NCBI RefSeq assembly: GCF_023016525.1
Contig: NZ_JALKCG010000011.1
Location: forward strand, 1-64,000
Direction of reading: 5' to 3'
From: Ancylobacter koreensis
Lineage (GTDB): Bacteria; Pseudomonadota; Alphaproteobacteria; Rhizobiales; Xanthobacteraceae
Length of the DNA: 64,000 nt
Below the pieces are notes generated by a model. That model saw nothing but the letters and a program-made list of their open reading frames with translations, was not told the DNA's origin and did not search any database. Shown piece by piece: positions 38,705-46,848 of this stretch (within the stretch, counting starts at the first letter, position 1; each line of letters opens with the position of its first letter). A program made the translations under genes and the position numbers.

Positions 38705-38744
38705 ACCGCTGGCGGCCCCGGCCGCCCGCACTCGCGAACGAGAC

Positions 38745-38783
38745 AGCCCCGCCCGTGCATCCGCGCCGGCGGGGCTTTTCGTT
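38745..38783 (+). terminator. Intrinsic terminator after clpA
   Basis: AGCCCCGCC (38745-38753) pairs with GGCGGGGCT (38768-38776) around a 14-base loop, followed by TTTTCGTTT. Confidence 0.8.
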
Positions 38784-38871
38784 TGAGGCTTCTCGCCGCC
38801 GTCCGACCAAAGGAGCGGCTTGACGCCCGTGCCATCGGGGTCGATGTACGTGGGGTATCGAGACTCCCCGC

Positions 38872-39618
38872 ATGACGCATCCCCCCCGGCCGCCCGCCGA
38901 CGCCTCCGACAGTCGATCCGCCTACTGGTTCCTGCGCGGCATGCTCGCCTCGCTGCAGGTGCCGGGCCTTGTGCTCATCGTGACCTTTGTCGGCTTCGGC
39001 GGCCTGCTGCACGATCTCGGCTTTCCCGTCGGGGCCGGCATACTCTCGACCGTGCTGGTCTGGGCGCTGCCGGCGCAGGTCATCCTCATCGGCGGGCTGG
39101 CGGCCGGCTCCTCGCTGCCGGCGCTGGCGCTGGCCGTGTGCCTGTCGGGAGTGCGGCTGCTGCCGATGGTGGTGTCGCTCATGCCGCTGATGCGCGGCCC
39201 GCGTCCCAGCCTGTGGCGCGAACTCGTCTGCGCCCATTTCGTCGCGGTGACCCTGTGGGTGGAAGGTTTCCGCCTGCTGCCGAAAGTCGACGTAGCCGGC
39301 CGCCCGGCCTTCGCCGTGGGCCTTGGCCTCGGGCTGTCACTGCTGTCGGCTTTCGGCACGGCGATTGGCTTCTTCCTCAGCCACATGCTGCCCGGCCCGC
39401 TGGCGGTCGCGCTGCTGCTGCTGACGCCGATCTCCTTCACCATCCTCCTCGTGCGCAATGCGCGTCATACGGTGGACTGGCTGGCTATCGGATTCGGCAC
39501 CGCCATCATCCCGCTGGCCGCCGACGCGCCGGGCGGGCTCGACCTGTTCTGGGCCGGCGTGGGCGGGGGGACGCTCGCCTTCCTGATCGACCGCTACCGG
39601 CCGGGCCGCGCCTCATGA
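38872..39618 (+). CDS. azlC: AzlC-family amino acid exporter, large subunit
   Basis: A 248-residue membrane protein with several hydrophobic helices. LVTFVGFGGLLHDLGF-type sequence, AQVILIGGLAAGSSLPALAL and CLSGVRLLPMVVSLMPLM are typical of AzlC/YgaZ, the large subunit of branched-chain amino acid exporters. Its stop overlaps azlD by four bases (ATGA). The substrate here is not shown by sequence. Confidence 0.9.
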   Translation: MTHPPRPPADASDSRSAYWFLRGMLASLQVPGLVLIVTFVGFGGLLHDLGFPVGAGILSTVLVWALPAQVILIGGLAAGSSLPALALAVCLSGVRLLPMVVSLMPLMRGPRPSLWRELVCAHFVAVTLWVEGFRLLPKVDVAGRPAFAVGLGLGLSLLSAFGTAIGFFLSHMLPGPLAVALLLLTPISFTILLVRNARHTVDWLAIGFGTAIIPLAADAPGGLDLFWAGVGGGTLAFLIDRYRPGRAS

Positions 39619-39962
39619 GCGGTCTCAACGAATGGACTGCGGCGCTGATCGTGATCTTCGTCGGCTTCCTGCCCAACGAGGTCTGGCGCGTGCTCGGCGT
39701 GCTGTTCGGCCGGCGCATCGACGAGGACAGCCTCGGCATGCGCTGGGTGAAGGCGGTGGCGACCGCGCTGCTCGCCGCCGTGGTGGCGCGCCTCGTGCTG
39801 GTGCCGAGCGGCGCGCTGGTGGCGTTGCCGCTCTGGCTGCGGGCCGGCGCTGTGGCCGGCGGCATCGTCGGTTTTCTCGCGGTGCGCCGCTCCGTGCTGG
39901 CCGGCGTGCTCGCCGCCGAGGCGATCCTCGTCGTGGGCGCGTGGTGGCTGGGCGTGGCCTGA
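39615..39962 (+). CDS. azlD: AzlD-family exporter, small subunit
   Basis: A 115-residue protein with three to four hydrophobic helices (WTAALIVIFVGFLPNEVWRV, AVATALLAAVVARLVLVPSG, AGGIVGFLAVRRSVLAGVLA). It matches AzlD/YgaH and is translationally coupled to azlC, with which it should form the exporter. Confidence 0.88.
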   Translation: MSGLNEWTAALIVIFVGFLPNEVWRVLGVLFGRRIDEDSLGMRWVKAVATALLAAVVARLVLVPSGALVALPLWLRAGAVAGGIVGFLAVRRSVLAGVLAAEAILVVGAWWLGVA

Positions 39963-39983
39963 GCCGGTGTCGCCCGCTCGCCT

Positions 39984-40406
39984 TCAGCCTTCCAGCGCCG
40001 CCTTGAGCGCGGCGGCCTGCTCGGCCAGCACCTCCGGTGTCTCCTTGTAGGAGAGCGGCGCGCGCAGCTCGACGCCGGTCTGGCGCGGGATCACATGGAC
40101 ATGCAGGTGAAACACTTCCTGCCCGCCCGCCGGCTCGTTGTGCTGGGTCACGGTGATGCCCTCGGCGCCGAAGGCCTTCACCTGCGCCCGGGCGATGCGC
40201 TGGGCGGCGGCGGCCACCGCGGCGAGGTCGGCCGACTCGACATCCAGCAGGTTGCGCGAGGGCGCTTTGGGAATCACCAGCGCATGGCCGGGCGCGCGCG
40301 GGAAGATGTCGAGGAAGGCGAGCACCTTGTCGTCCTCGTAGACCTTGAAGGCGGGCAGCTCGCCGCGCAGGATCTTCGCGAAGATGTTGCCGGGATCGTA
40401 GGTCAT
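39984..40406 (-). CDS. HIT family nucleotide hydrolase
   Basis: A 140-residue protein of the histidine-triad family. The triad HLHVHVIPR has His100, His102 and the nucleophile His104. IFAKILRGELPAFKVYEDDK and FLDIFPRAPGHALVIPK are the usual N-terminal strands. It resembles HinT-like phosphoramidases or Ap4A-type hydrolases; the substrate is not defined. Confidence 0.93.
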   Translation of the reverse strand: MTYDPGNIFAKILRGELPAFKVYEDDKVLAFLDIFPRAPGHALVIPKAPSRNLLDVESADLAAVAAAAQRIARAQVKAFGAEGITVTQHNEPAGGQEVFHLHVHVIPRQTGVELRAPLSYKETPEVLAEQAAALKAALEG

Positions 40407-40486
40407 CTCGTTCCTCCCTGTCGGCCTGTGCGGGCTCCTCGACCGTGCACGCTGATCGCAAGCGGCGCGGCGCCGGTCAAGGGCGG

Positions 40487-41782
40487 CTAGGGTTCGTCAT
40501 CGGCGCGCGTGCCCGCATGGCGGAAGGGGCCGAGCTCGCTCAGCTCCTCGCCGGCCTCGGCGACATAGCGGCGCTCGCGCTCCAGATAATGCGCCACGGC
40601 CGCGCGCAGCTGCGGGTCGGCGATGTAATGCGCCGAGCGCGTCGTCACAGGCATGTAGCCGCGCGCCAGCTTGTGCTCGCCCTGCGCGCCGGCCTCCACC
40701 GTGGAGAGCCCGCGCGCGATGGCGAAGTCGATGGCCTGATGGTAGCAGACCTCGAAATGCAGGAAGGGGTGGTGCTCGATGGCGCCCCAGTGCCGGCCGT
40801 AGAGCGTATCCGAGCCGATGAAGTTGATGGCGCCGGCGATCCAGCGCCCGTCGCGCTTCGCCATCACCAGCAATATGTCGTCGGCCATGCGCTCGCCGAT
40901 CAGCCGATAGAAGGCGCGGTTCAGGTAAGGCCGGCCCCATTTGCGCGAGCCGGTCTCCATGTAGAAGGCGAAGAAGGCGTCCCACACTTCTTCGGTCAGC
41001 TCGGCGCCGGTGAGGGGGTGGATGGTGATGCCGGCCTCCAGCGCCTCGCGGCGCTCGCGACGGAGCTGCTTGCGCTTGCGCGAGGAGAGATCGGCGAGGA
41101 AGGCGTCGTAGTCGCCATAGCCGCGATTGTGCCAGTGGAACTGCTGGTCGGTGCGCGGCAGGAAATCCTGCGCCTCCAGCGCCGCCGCATCCTCGTCGGT
41201 GAGGAAGGTGGCGTGCACGGAGGAGGCGTTGCGCAGGTTGGCGAGCGCCAGCAGCCCGCCCGCCAGCGCCACGCGCACGGCCTCCGCCTCCGCGCCGGGC
41301 GCGGCCAGCAGGCGCGGGCCGGTGGCGGGGGTGAAGGGCACCGAGACCTGAAGCTTGGGGTAATAGCGCCCGCCGGCCCGCTCATAGGCCTCCGCCCAGC
41401 CATGATCGAACACGTATTCGCCCTGCGAATGCGATTTCAGATATGCCGGGCAGACGCCGACAAGCTTGCCGTCGGGGTCTTCCAGCACGAGGTGCTGCGG
41501 CAGCCAGCCGGTCTTGGCGGAGACCGAGCCTGATTCTTCCAGCGCCGAAAGAAAGGCGTGGCTGACGAAGGGATTATAGGCCTGCCGTTGAAGTGCCGGA
41601 CAACCGGATTGAGGCGCCGCGCGAGCTTCTTCGCGCGCAACGCGAGCTTCATCGATCAAGGACTTAGAGGGAGACGCTGAGCTGAAACGCGAGGCGCGTG
41701 GATTGGCGCAGGCATCCCAGAGATCGGCCGAGAGCGCGGTAATGTCGCTTTCGACGCGGAGGCGGAAATTCTCGTCGGACAT
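40487..41782 (-). CDS. DUF482 GNAT-like acyltransferase with an internal insertion
   Basis: A 431-residue protein of the FemAB/GNAT-like DUF482 family. NPFVSHAFLSALEESGSVSA, GWLPQHLVLEDPDGKLVGVC, YPKLQVSVPFTPATGPRLL, RKRKQLRRERREA and NFIGSDTLYGRHWGAIEHHP are clear. Residues 28-68, between WDACAN and YNPFVSH, are an extra block of Ser-rich then Arg/Glu/Ala-rich sequence that normal members seem to lack, and its DNA looks lower in GC than the flanks. The frame stays open, so the protein may still fold. ATG 41782 is preferred over a TTG at 41824. Confidence 0.88.
   Translation of the reverse strand: MSDENFRLRVESDITALSADLWDACANPRASRFSSASPSKSLIDEARVAREEARAAPQSGCPALQRQAYNPFVSHAFLSALEESGSVSAKTGWLPQHLVLEDPDGKLVGVCPAYLKSHSQGEYVFDHGWAEAYERAGGRYYPKLQVSVPFTPATGPRLLAAPGAEAEAVRVALAGGLLALANLRNASSVHATFLTDEDAAALEAQDFLPRTDQQFHWHNRGYGDYDAFLADLSSRKRKQLRRERREALEAGITIHPLTGAELTEEVWDAFFAFYMETGSRKWGRPYLNRAFYRLIGERMADDILLVMAKRDGRWIAGAINFIGSDTLYGRHWGAIEHHPFLHFEVCYHQAIDFAIARGLSTVEAGAQGEHKLARGYMPVTTRSAHYIADPQLRAAVAHYLERERRYVAEAGEELSELGPFRHAGTRADDEP
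41579..41701 (-). repeat. In-frame insertion element candidate inside the DUF482 gene
   Basis: About 123 bases encode residues 28-68. The DNA holds a 10-base direct repeat, CGCGAGCTTC at 41620-41629 and 41641-41650, spaced 21 bases, and the short inverted pair CCGG-ACAA-CCGG. The encoded sequence includes EARVAREEARAA. I saw no second copy in this window. Confidence 0.5.
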
Positions 41783-41891
41783 GGGCGGATGAGGCTCGGC
41801 GGGGACGGCGGAGGGCTGCCCCAATGTGCGCGCGCGAGGGCCGGAGCGGAAGGGTGCTCACGCATTCGCGACGGCAGATGTCGCCCACCCG

Positions 41892-42650
41892 TCAGGGCAC
41901 GAAACCCTCGAAGATCATCTGGTCGGCATGGCGGGCGGCGACGGCGCGATCTTCCGGCGTGCGAACGGTCCAGGTGAGCAGCGGCAGGCGGATCGCGCGC
42001 CGCGCGAGCGAGACGGCGGTCGCCGGCAGCTCCTTCACATAATGCGCCACGAAATCCGGGCGGGTGCGCGGGAAATGCAGCAGGTTGCCCCAGGCGAATT
42101 TGGTCGCGGGCGAAAGAAAATCCCATTCGGGATCGTCGTAGCGATGTTCCATCGTGATGCCGCGCGGAATATGCGGGGCAAGGCGGCGCACGGCGGCGAC
42201 GAGATCGGGATCAAAGGACATCAGCGCCGCCGGCCCGCCATAGCCGGCCAGCACCTCGACCGCGCGGACGGCGACGGCGGTATCACCGTCGAAACGGCTC
42301 TTCAGCTCGATCACCAGCGGTACCCGGCCGCCGACGCGCGCCAGAAGCTCCGCCAGCGTCATCATCCGGTCGCTGGTCCCGCGCAGCTCCAGCCCCTTCA
42401 GCGCGGCGGCGGTGAGCGCGCCGGCCGGCCCGCTGGCGGTGGTCAGCCGCTCCAGCGTGTCGTCATGAAACACCAGCGCCTCGCCGTCGGCGGAGAGCTG
42501 GATGTCGACCTCGATGGCATAGCCGCCCGCCAGCGCCGCATCGACGGCGGAAGGCGTGTTTTCGATCACGCCGCGCGCCGCGTCGTGCAGCGCGCGGTGG
42601 GCGACCGGCCGCGCCGTCAGCCAGGCGGGGGCGTTGGGGGCGAGCGCCAC
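41892..42650 (-). CDS. Glycerophosphodiester phosphodiesterase
   Basis: A 252-residue TIM-barrel enzyme that releases glycerol-3-phosphate from glycerophosphodiesters. AHRALHDAARGVIENTPSAV carries the catalytic His18-Arg19 and the Glu-Asn pair. AIEVDIQLSADGEALVFHDD supplies Glu, Asp and the second His. No signal peptide is seen, so it is probably cytosolic, of the UgpQ type. The GTG start lies 11 bases after the ridA stop, so the two are likely co-transcribed. Confidence 0.9.
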   Translation of the reverse strand: MALAPNAPAWLTARPVAHRALHDAARGVIENTPSAVDAALAGGYAIEVDIQLSADGEALVFHDDTLERLTTASGPAGALTAAALKGLELRGTSDRMMTLAELLARVGGRVPLVIELKSRFDGDTAVAVRAVEVLAGYGGPAALMSFDPDLVAAVRRLAPHIPRGITMEHRYDDPEWDFLSPATKFAWGNLLHFPRTRPDFVAHYVKELPATAVSLARRAIRLPLLTWTVRTPEDRAVAARHADQMIFEGFVP

Positions 42651-42661
42651 GGCAAAGCGTC

Positions 42662-43123
42662 TCAGGCGAACTCGATCACCGCCTCGACCTCGACGCTGAC
42701 GTCGAAGGGAAGCGAAGCCACGCCCACCGCCGAGCGGGCATGCCGGCCGGCGTCGCCGAACACCTCGACGAAGAGGTCCGAGGCGCCGTTGACCACCTTG
42801 GGCACGTCGGTGAAGTCGGGCGCGGCGTTGACGAAGCCGACCAGCTTCACCACGCGCTTCACCCGGTCGAGATCGCCCAGCGCCGCCTTGATCTGCGAGA
42901 TCAGGTTGATGGCGCACTGGCGGGCAGCGGCGCGGCCGGCCTCGATGTCGGCCTCGCCGCCGAGCTTGCCGGCGAGGAACTTGCCGTTGACGACGGAAAT
43001 CTGGCCGGAGATCCACAGGAGATTGCCGCTGGTGACCGAGGGCACATAGTTGGCGACCGGCGCGGCAGCGACGGGAAGCACGATGCCGAGGGCCGCGAGC
43101 TTGGCCTCAACCGTTCCAGACAT
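42662..43123 (-). CDS. RidA family protein
   Basis: A 153-residue protein of the YjgF/RidA family, subgroup with the longer N-terminus. ANYVPSVTSGNLLWISGQIS and AARQCAINLISQIKAALGDL match. The usual catalytic Arg region near the C-terminus is replaced by GRHARSAVGVASLPFDVSVE, where the Arg of ARSAVGV is the conserved one. RidA hydrolyses reactive enamine/imine intermediates of PLP enzymes. Confidence 0.9.
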   Translation of the reverse strand: MSGTVEAKLAALGIVLPVAAAPVANYVPSVTSGNLLWISGQISVVNGKFLAGKLGGEADIEAGRAAARQCAINLISQIKAALGDLDRVKRVVKLVGFVNAAPDFTDVPKVVNGASDLFVEVFGDAGRHARSAVGVASLPFDVSVEVEAVIEFA

Positions 43124-43293
43124 GGGGTTCTCCTGCTATCGTGACGGATGCGTGTGCCGGCCTGCGCCGGGCGCCGCCCGTCGCGCATTTGCCATTTTCG
43201 ATGGGTGATGTTTGGCGGATCGACCGGCTGTTCGCAAGCCGCGTGTAGTTTATCGCCTGTAGCGTCTGGCCTGTCAGGTCTTCTGGGAGCCGA

Positions 43294-44121
43294 ATGATAA
43301 TGCCTTTCGTCCTGTCCGTCCGCTCCGCCGCCGTTCTCGCGCTGCTCGCCGGAACGTCCCTGCCGGCCGCCGCCCTCCAGCTCACCCCGCACCGCGCCAC
43401 CTACGACATCTCGCTGGACGCCTCGAAGCCCGCGACCCGCGTGGCAGGCGCCGACGGCCGCATCGTCTATGAGCTGCGCGGCAATCCGTGCGCGGGCTAT
43501 TCGGTGCAGCTCAGCCAGAACACCCATCTCGTGACCGAGGGCGGCCGCGTGAACAGCGCCGTCTCCACCGCGACCTGGGAGGACGGCGACGGCAATGCCT
43601 ACCGCTTCCGCGTCACCAATACGCTGAACGGCGAGACACCCGACGAGGCGGACGGCGTGGCCGAGCGCAAGGACGGCCGGCTGGTGGTCAAGGCGACCAA
43701 GCCGGAGGTCGACACGCGCCAGCTCGGCACCGACATATTGCTGCCGACCCAGCACGTACTGAGCCTGATCGACAGCGCCCAGAAGGGCGATTCGGTTTTC
43801 GAAGCCAAGGTGTTCGACGGCTCGCCCGACGCCAAGAAGGTCTACGACACGCTCTCGGTGATCGGGCGCGGGGTGAGCGACGCCAAGGGGCTGGAGGATG
43901 CCGCGACGACCGGCGACCTCGCCGGGCGCACCCGCTATCCCGTGACGATCAGCTATTACGAGCGCGGCGCCGCCAGCCAGACGCCGGACTACATCATCAG
44001 CTTCGACATGTTCGACAATGGCGTGAGCCGGAACCTGAAGCTGGACTATGGCGAGTTCGCCCTGCGCGGCCGGCTCACTTCCTACGAGGCGCTGCCGGCG
44101 GAGGAGTGCGCGAAGAAATAG
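43294..44121 (+). CDS. eipB: EipB family (DUF1849) periplasmic envelope protein
   Basis: A 275-residue protein with a signal peptide (about residues 1-27, ending AAALQ). LTPHRATYDISLDASKPATR, YELRGNPCAGYSVQLSQNTH, PTQHVLSLIDSAQKGDSVFE and the C-terminal cysteine (EECAKK) fit EipB, a beta-spiral periplasmic protein needed for envelope integrity in Brucella. Two cysteines could form the family disulfide. The last 47 bases overlap the end of dinB on the other strand. An ATG two codons downstream is an alternative start. Confidence 0.9.
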   Translation: MIMPFVLSVRSAAVLALLAGTSLPAAALQLTPHRATYDISLDASKPATRVAGADGRIVYELRGNPCAGYSVQLSQNTHLVTEGGRVNSAVSTATWEDGDGNAYRFRVTNTLNGETPDEADGVAERKDGRLVVKATKPEVDTRQLGTDILLPTQHVLSLIDSAQKGDSVFEAKVFDGSPDAKKVYDTLSVIGRGVSDAKGLEDAATTGDLAGRTRYPVTISYYERGAASQTPDYIISFDMFDNGVSRNLKLDYGEFALRGRLTSYEALPAEECAKK

Positions 44122-45451
44122 GCGCACCCTCTTCGCCGTCCGGCTCGTCCGGCCGGTTGCGATGCGGCTGCTTGCCCCCGCGCCGGCCCGGTGCGTCGAG
44201 CGCGATGCCGCGGTCGATGATCTCCTTGCCGAACCGCGCGCGCAGCGCATCGGTGGCGAGTTCCGCTCGCCCCCGCTTGGTCGCCAGGGTGTCGATGAGG
44301 TCGTCGGGGTCGGCCAAAGCGGGATCGGCAAGTTCCGACACACCGACGCCGATCAGCCGGAAGCGTCGCCCGTCGCTCTCGCGCGCCAGCAATTCGCGGG
44401 CGTGGTCGAAGATGCGGTGGGCGAGGCGGGTCGGGTCCTCCAGCGAACGGGCGCGGGTGACGAGCCGGAAGTCCGAGGTCTTCAGCTTCAGCGTCACCGT
44501 GCGCCCCGCCAGCCCCGCCGCCTTCAGCCGGTCGGAGAGCTTGCGGGTGAGGCGGTAGAGTTCCTGCTCCAGCGCGCGGAAATCGGCGATGTCGGTGTCG
44601 AAGGTGGTCTCGGTCGACACGCTCTTGGTCTCGCGCTCGGGGTTCACCGGCCGCTCGTCGATGCCGCGCGCCAGCCGGGCAAGGCGCAGACCCTCATTGC
44701 CGAAGCGGCGCATCAGCGTCGTCTCGTCCGCCGCCTGAAGGTCGGCGATCAGGCGGAAGCCCTCGCGGGCGAGGCGTTCTTGCGTCGCCTTGCCGACGCC
44801 CCAGATGGTGCCGACGTCGCGCGGGGCGAGAAAACCGACCGCCTCGGCGCGGCCGATCACCGCGAAGCCGCGCGGCTTGTCGAGGTCGGAGGCGATCTTG
44901 GCGAGGAACTTGTTCGGCGCCAGCCCCACCGAGAGGGTGACGCCGATCTCGCTTTCCACGCCGCGCGCCAGACGGGCGAGGGCGCGCGCCGGGCTTTCGC
45001 CGTGCAGGCGCTGCGTGCCGGCGAGGTCGAGGAAGGCCTCGTCGATGGAGAGCGGCTCGACGAGCGGGGTGAGGCGCAGGAAGCGCTCGCGTATCTGCCG
45101 GCCGACGGAGACGTACTTCGCCATGTTCGGCTTCACCACCACGGCTTCGGGGCAGAGCGCCAGCGCCTTGAACATCGGCATGGCCGAGCGTACGCCCTTC
45201 ACGCGGGCGAGGTAGCAGGCGGTGGAGACGACGCCCCGCTTGCCGCCGCCGATGATGACCGGCACGTCGCGCAGCGCCGGGTCGTCGCGCTTCTCCACGG
45301 CGGCGTAAAAGGCGTCGCAGTCGATATGGGCGATGTGCAGCGCGTCGAGCTCGGCATGGCGCAGCACGCGCGGACTGCCGCAATGCGGGCAGCGCGGCGC
45401 CTCGCCCGCGTCGTGCAGGCAATCGCGGCAGAAGGCGGGAAGCCGGGCCAT
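44075..45451 (-). CDS. dinB: DNA polymerase IV with N-terminal zinc-ribbon-like module
   Basis: A 458-residue Y-family translesion polymerase. HIDCDAFYAAVEKRDDP and LSIDEAFLDLAGT supply the catalytic acids. The helix-hairpin-helix region is TIWGVGKATQERLAREG, and the little-finger domain follows. Before the polymerase core is an extra module with CRDC (Cys8, Cys11) and CPHC (Cys21, Cys24), a likely zinc ribbon. No beta-clamp motif of the usual QxxLF type is obvious at the C-terminus. The start at 45451 is chosen for the Cys module; the frame is open to 45556. It overlaps DUF3572 neither in frame nor in space and is read after it. Confidence 0.92.
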   Translation of the reverse strand: MARLPAFCRDCLHDAGEAPRCPHCGSPRVLRHAELDALHIAHIDCDAFYAAVEKRDDPALRDVPVIIGGGKRGVVSTACYLARVKGVRSAMPMFKALALCPEAVVVKPNMAKYVSVGRQIRERFLRLTPLVEPLSIDEAFLDLAGTQRLHGESPARALARLARGVESEIGVTLSVGLAPNKFLAKIASDLDKPRGFAVIGRAEAVGFLAPRDVGTIWGVGKATQERLAREGFRLIADLQAADETTLMRRFGNEGLRLARLARGIDERPVNPERETKSVSTETTFDTDIADFRALEQELYRLTRKLSDRLKAAGLAGRTVTLKLKTSDFRLVTRARSLEDPTRLAHRIFDHARELLARESDGRRFRLIGVGVSELADPALADPDDLIDTLATKRGRAELATDALRARFGKEIIDRGIALDAPGRRGGKQPHRNRPDEPDGEEGAPISSRTPPPAAPRRK

Positions 45452-45473
45452 GGCCCCGTTCTCCGAAGCGCCC

Positions 45474-45776
45474 TCAGTCCTCGCCGGTGCCGGCGTGGGC
45501 GAGGATCTCGCGCGCGGCCACGACATGGCCGGGGTCGATGCCTGCGCCGCCGGCATAGTCGACCAGCAGGTCCTGGCGGTTGATCAGATAGTCGAGCAGC
45601 GCCACATGGAAGGCCGTCGAGCCGGCCACGCCGCGCAAATCCGCCGGCGAGAGGCCGCTCTCGGCCAGGAACGGCCCGATCCTTTCGGGATCGCCGGCGA
45701 GGAAGCCGAGCGCGCCGAGGCTGACCTCGCGGGCGGCGCCGACGGTGGAGAGGGAGCGGGAGCTGCGGCTTCTCAT
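45474..45776 (-). CDS. DUF3572 protein
   Basis: A 100-residue soluble protein matching DUF3572 (SLGALGFLAGDPERIGPFLA, SGLSPADLRGVAG, FHVALLDYLINRQDLLVDYA). It lies 22 bases upstream of dinB on the same strand and is divergent from divK, an arrangement common in Rhizobiales. No function is known. Confidence 0.87.
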   Translation of the reverse strand: MRSRSSRSLSTVGAAREVSLGALGFLAGDPERIGPFLAESGLSPADLRGVAGSTAFHVALLDYLINRQDLLVDYAGGAGIDPGHVVAAREILAHAGTGED

Positions 45777-45883
45777 TTCCGGTTCCGTAAGGAATGCATG
45801 CGTAAAGCTAACCCATCGGCGGCGGATGCGTGAGCGAATCCGCCGGCAGGCCTGCCGCCGTCGATCCGAGGATCCAGCGACCC

Positions 45884-46255
45884 ATGCCCAAGACCGTTCT
45901 GATCGTTGAAGACAACGAGCTCAACATGAAGCTCTTCAACGATCTGCTCGAAGCGCACGGCTATAGCACGGTCGGCACCCGCAACGGCGTCGAGGTGCTG
46001 GGTCTGGCGCGCCGGCACCGTCCGGACCTGATCCTGATGGACATCCAGCTTCCCGAAGTGTCGGGGCTCGACGTCACCCGCGCGCTGAAGGCCGATCCCG
46101 AGCTGAAGGCGATACCCGTCATCGCCGTCACCGCCTTCGCCATGAAGGGCGACGAGGAGCGTATCCGCGAGGGCGGCTGCGAGGCGTACCTCTCCAAGCC
46201 GATCTCGGTTTCCAAGTTCCTCGAAACGGTCCGCCAGTTCGTCCCGGTCGGCTGA
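45884..46255 (+). CDS. divK: Single-domain response regulator DivK
   Basis: A 123-residue receiver domain without output domain. The phospho-acceptor is Asp53 in LILMDIQLP, with acidic pocket VEDNE (Glu9-Asp10) and the conserved Lys in LSKPISV. It is very close to DivK, which relays signals from DivJ and PleC to the CtrA pathway controlling polarity and the cell cycle. ATG 45884 gives the family N-terminus [16 protein letters not shown]. Confidence 0.95.
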   Translation: MPKTVLIVEDNELNMKLFNDLLEAHGYSTVGTRNGVEVLGLARRHRPDLILMDIQLPEVSGLDVTRALKADPELKAIPVIAVTAFAMKGDEERIREGGCEAYLSKPISVSKFLETVRQFVPVG

Positions 46256-46392
46256 GGCGGCGCCGGCGAATCGCCGGGGCTATTCCACAATCCGATTGCT
46301 TTCCGGAAGGGTTGGGATAGCTTTCCAGCCGGGTAACCGCTTGCCCTACGGAATGCTCGGGTCCGCCGCATCTCCTGGGCCCGTGGGGTTGG

Positions 46393-46439
46393 TCGGCGGG
46401 CGATGGCTGCGGAAGGCCTCTCCGCTCATCGCCCGCCGA
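46393..46439. repeat. 13-bp inverted repeat downstream of divK
   Basis: TCGGCGGGCGATG (46393-46405) and CATCGCCCGCCGA (46427-46439) are exact complements, separated by 21 bases. The stem has no T-run on either side. It lies in the 295-base divK-rpmG gap, which otherwise holds only the terminator at 46486-46509 and no convincing gene. Confidence 0.65.
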
Positions 46440-46485
46440 TTCCATTGCTTCCGCACGCGACCCGAACGCATTGATCCAAAACGAA

Positions 46486-46509
46486 AAAAGGCGCCTCGCG
46501 GCGCCTTTT
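46486..46509. terminator. Bidirectional terminator between divK and rpmG
   Basis: AAAAGGCGCC (46486-46495), loop TCGC, GGCGCCTTTT (46500-46509). The perfect stem is flanked by A on one side and T on the other, so it can end transcripts from both strands. Confidence 0.9.
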
Positions 46510-46550
46510 GCGTCTTCCGGGCCGGGCGTGCCGGCCGGCGTCGGCTCAGA

Positions 46551-46718
46551 TCACTTGATCTTGCCTTCGCGGAATTCGACATGCTTGCGCGCGACCGGGT
46601 CGTACTTCTTCACGACCAGCTTGTCGGTCATGGTGCGCGAGTTCTTCTTCGTCACGTAAAAGAAGCCGGTGTCGGCGCTCGACACGAGCTTGATCTTGAT
46701 GGTCGTTGCCTTGGCCAT
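46551..46718 (-). CDS. rpmG: 50S ribosomal protein L33, zinc-free form
   Basis: A 55-residue protein: [40 protein letters not shown], then [15 protein letters not shown]. It contains no cysteine and is thus the zinc-independent form. A good promoter lies upstream at 46810-46838. Confidence 0.97.
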   Translation of the reverse strand: MAKATTIKIKLVSSADTGFFYVTKKNSRTMTDKLVVKKYDPVARKHVEFREGKIK

Positions 46719-46809
46719 GACCGGGTCTCCTGGGAGCGTGGCATTCGAACGTGGACGGCCACGCCGAAGAAATCATGATCGCGCGGCATTCCTGCCGCTC
46801 GTTGGCGTC

Positions 46810-46838
46810 CGTATCCGTGATCGGCGCGCGAATGTCAA
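46810..46838 (-). promoter_or_regulatory. Sigma-70-type promoter for rpmG
   Basis: On the minus strand TTGACA (46833-46838) is followed after 17 bases by GATACG (46810-46815). It lies about 90 bases before the rpmG ATG, just beyond the end of the MFS gene. Confidence 0.55.
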
Positions 46839-46848
46839 GGAACGCCGC

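Noticed and set aside
36248-38731. An 827-codon open frame antisense to clpA
   Set aside because: It mirrors the codon bias of clpA and shows no family motif.
38820-38846. TTGACG with a distant TGTACG as a promoter for azlC
   Set aside because: The spacer would be 19 bases and the -10 box is poor.
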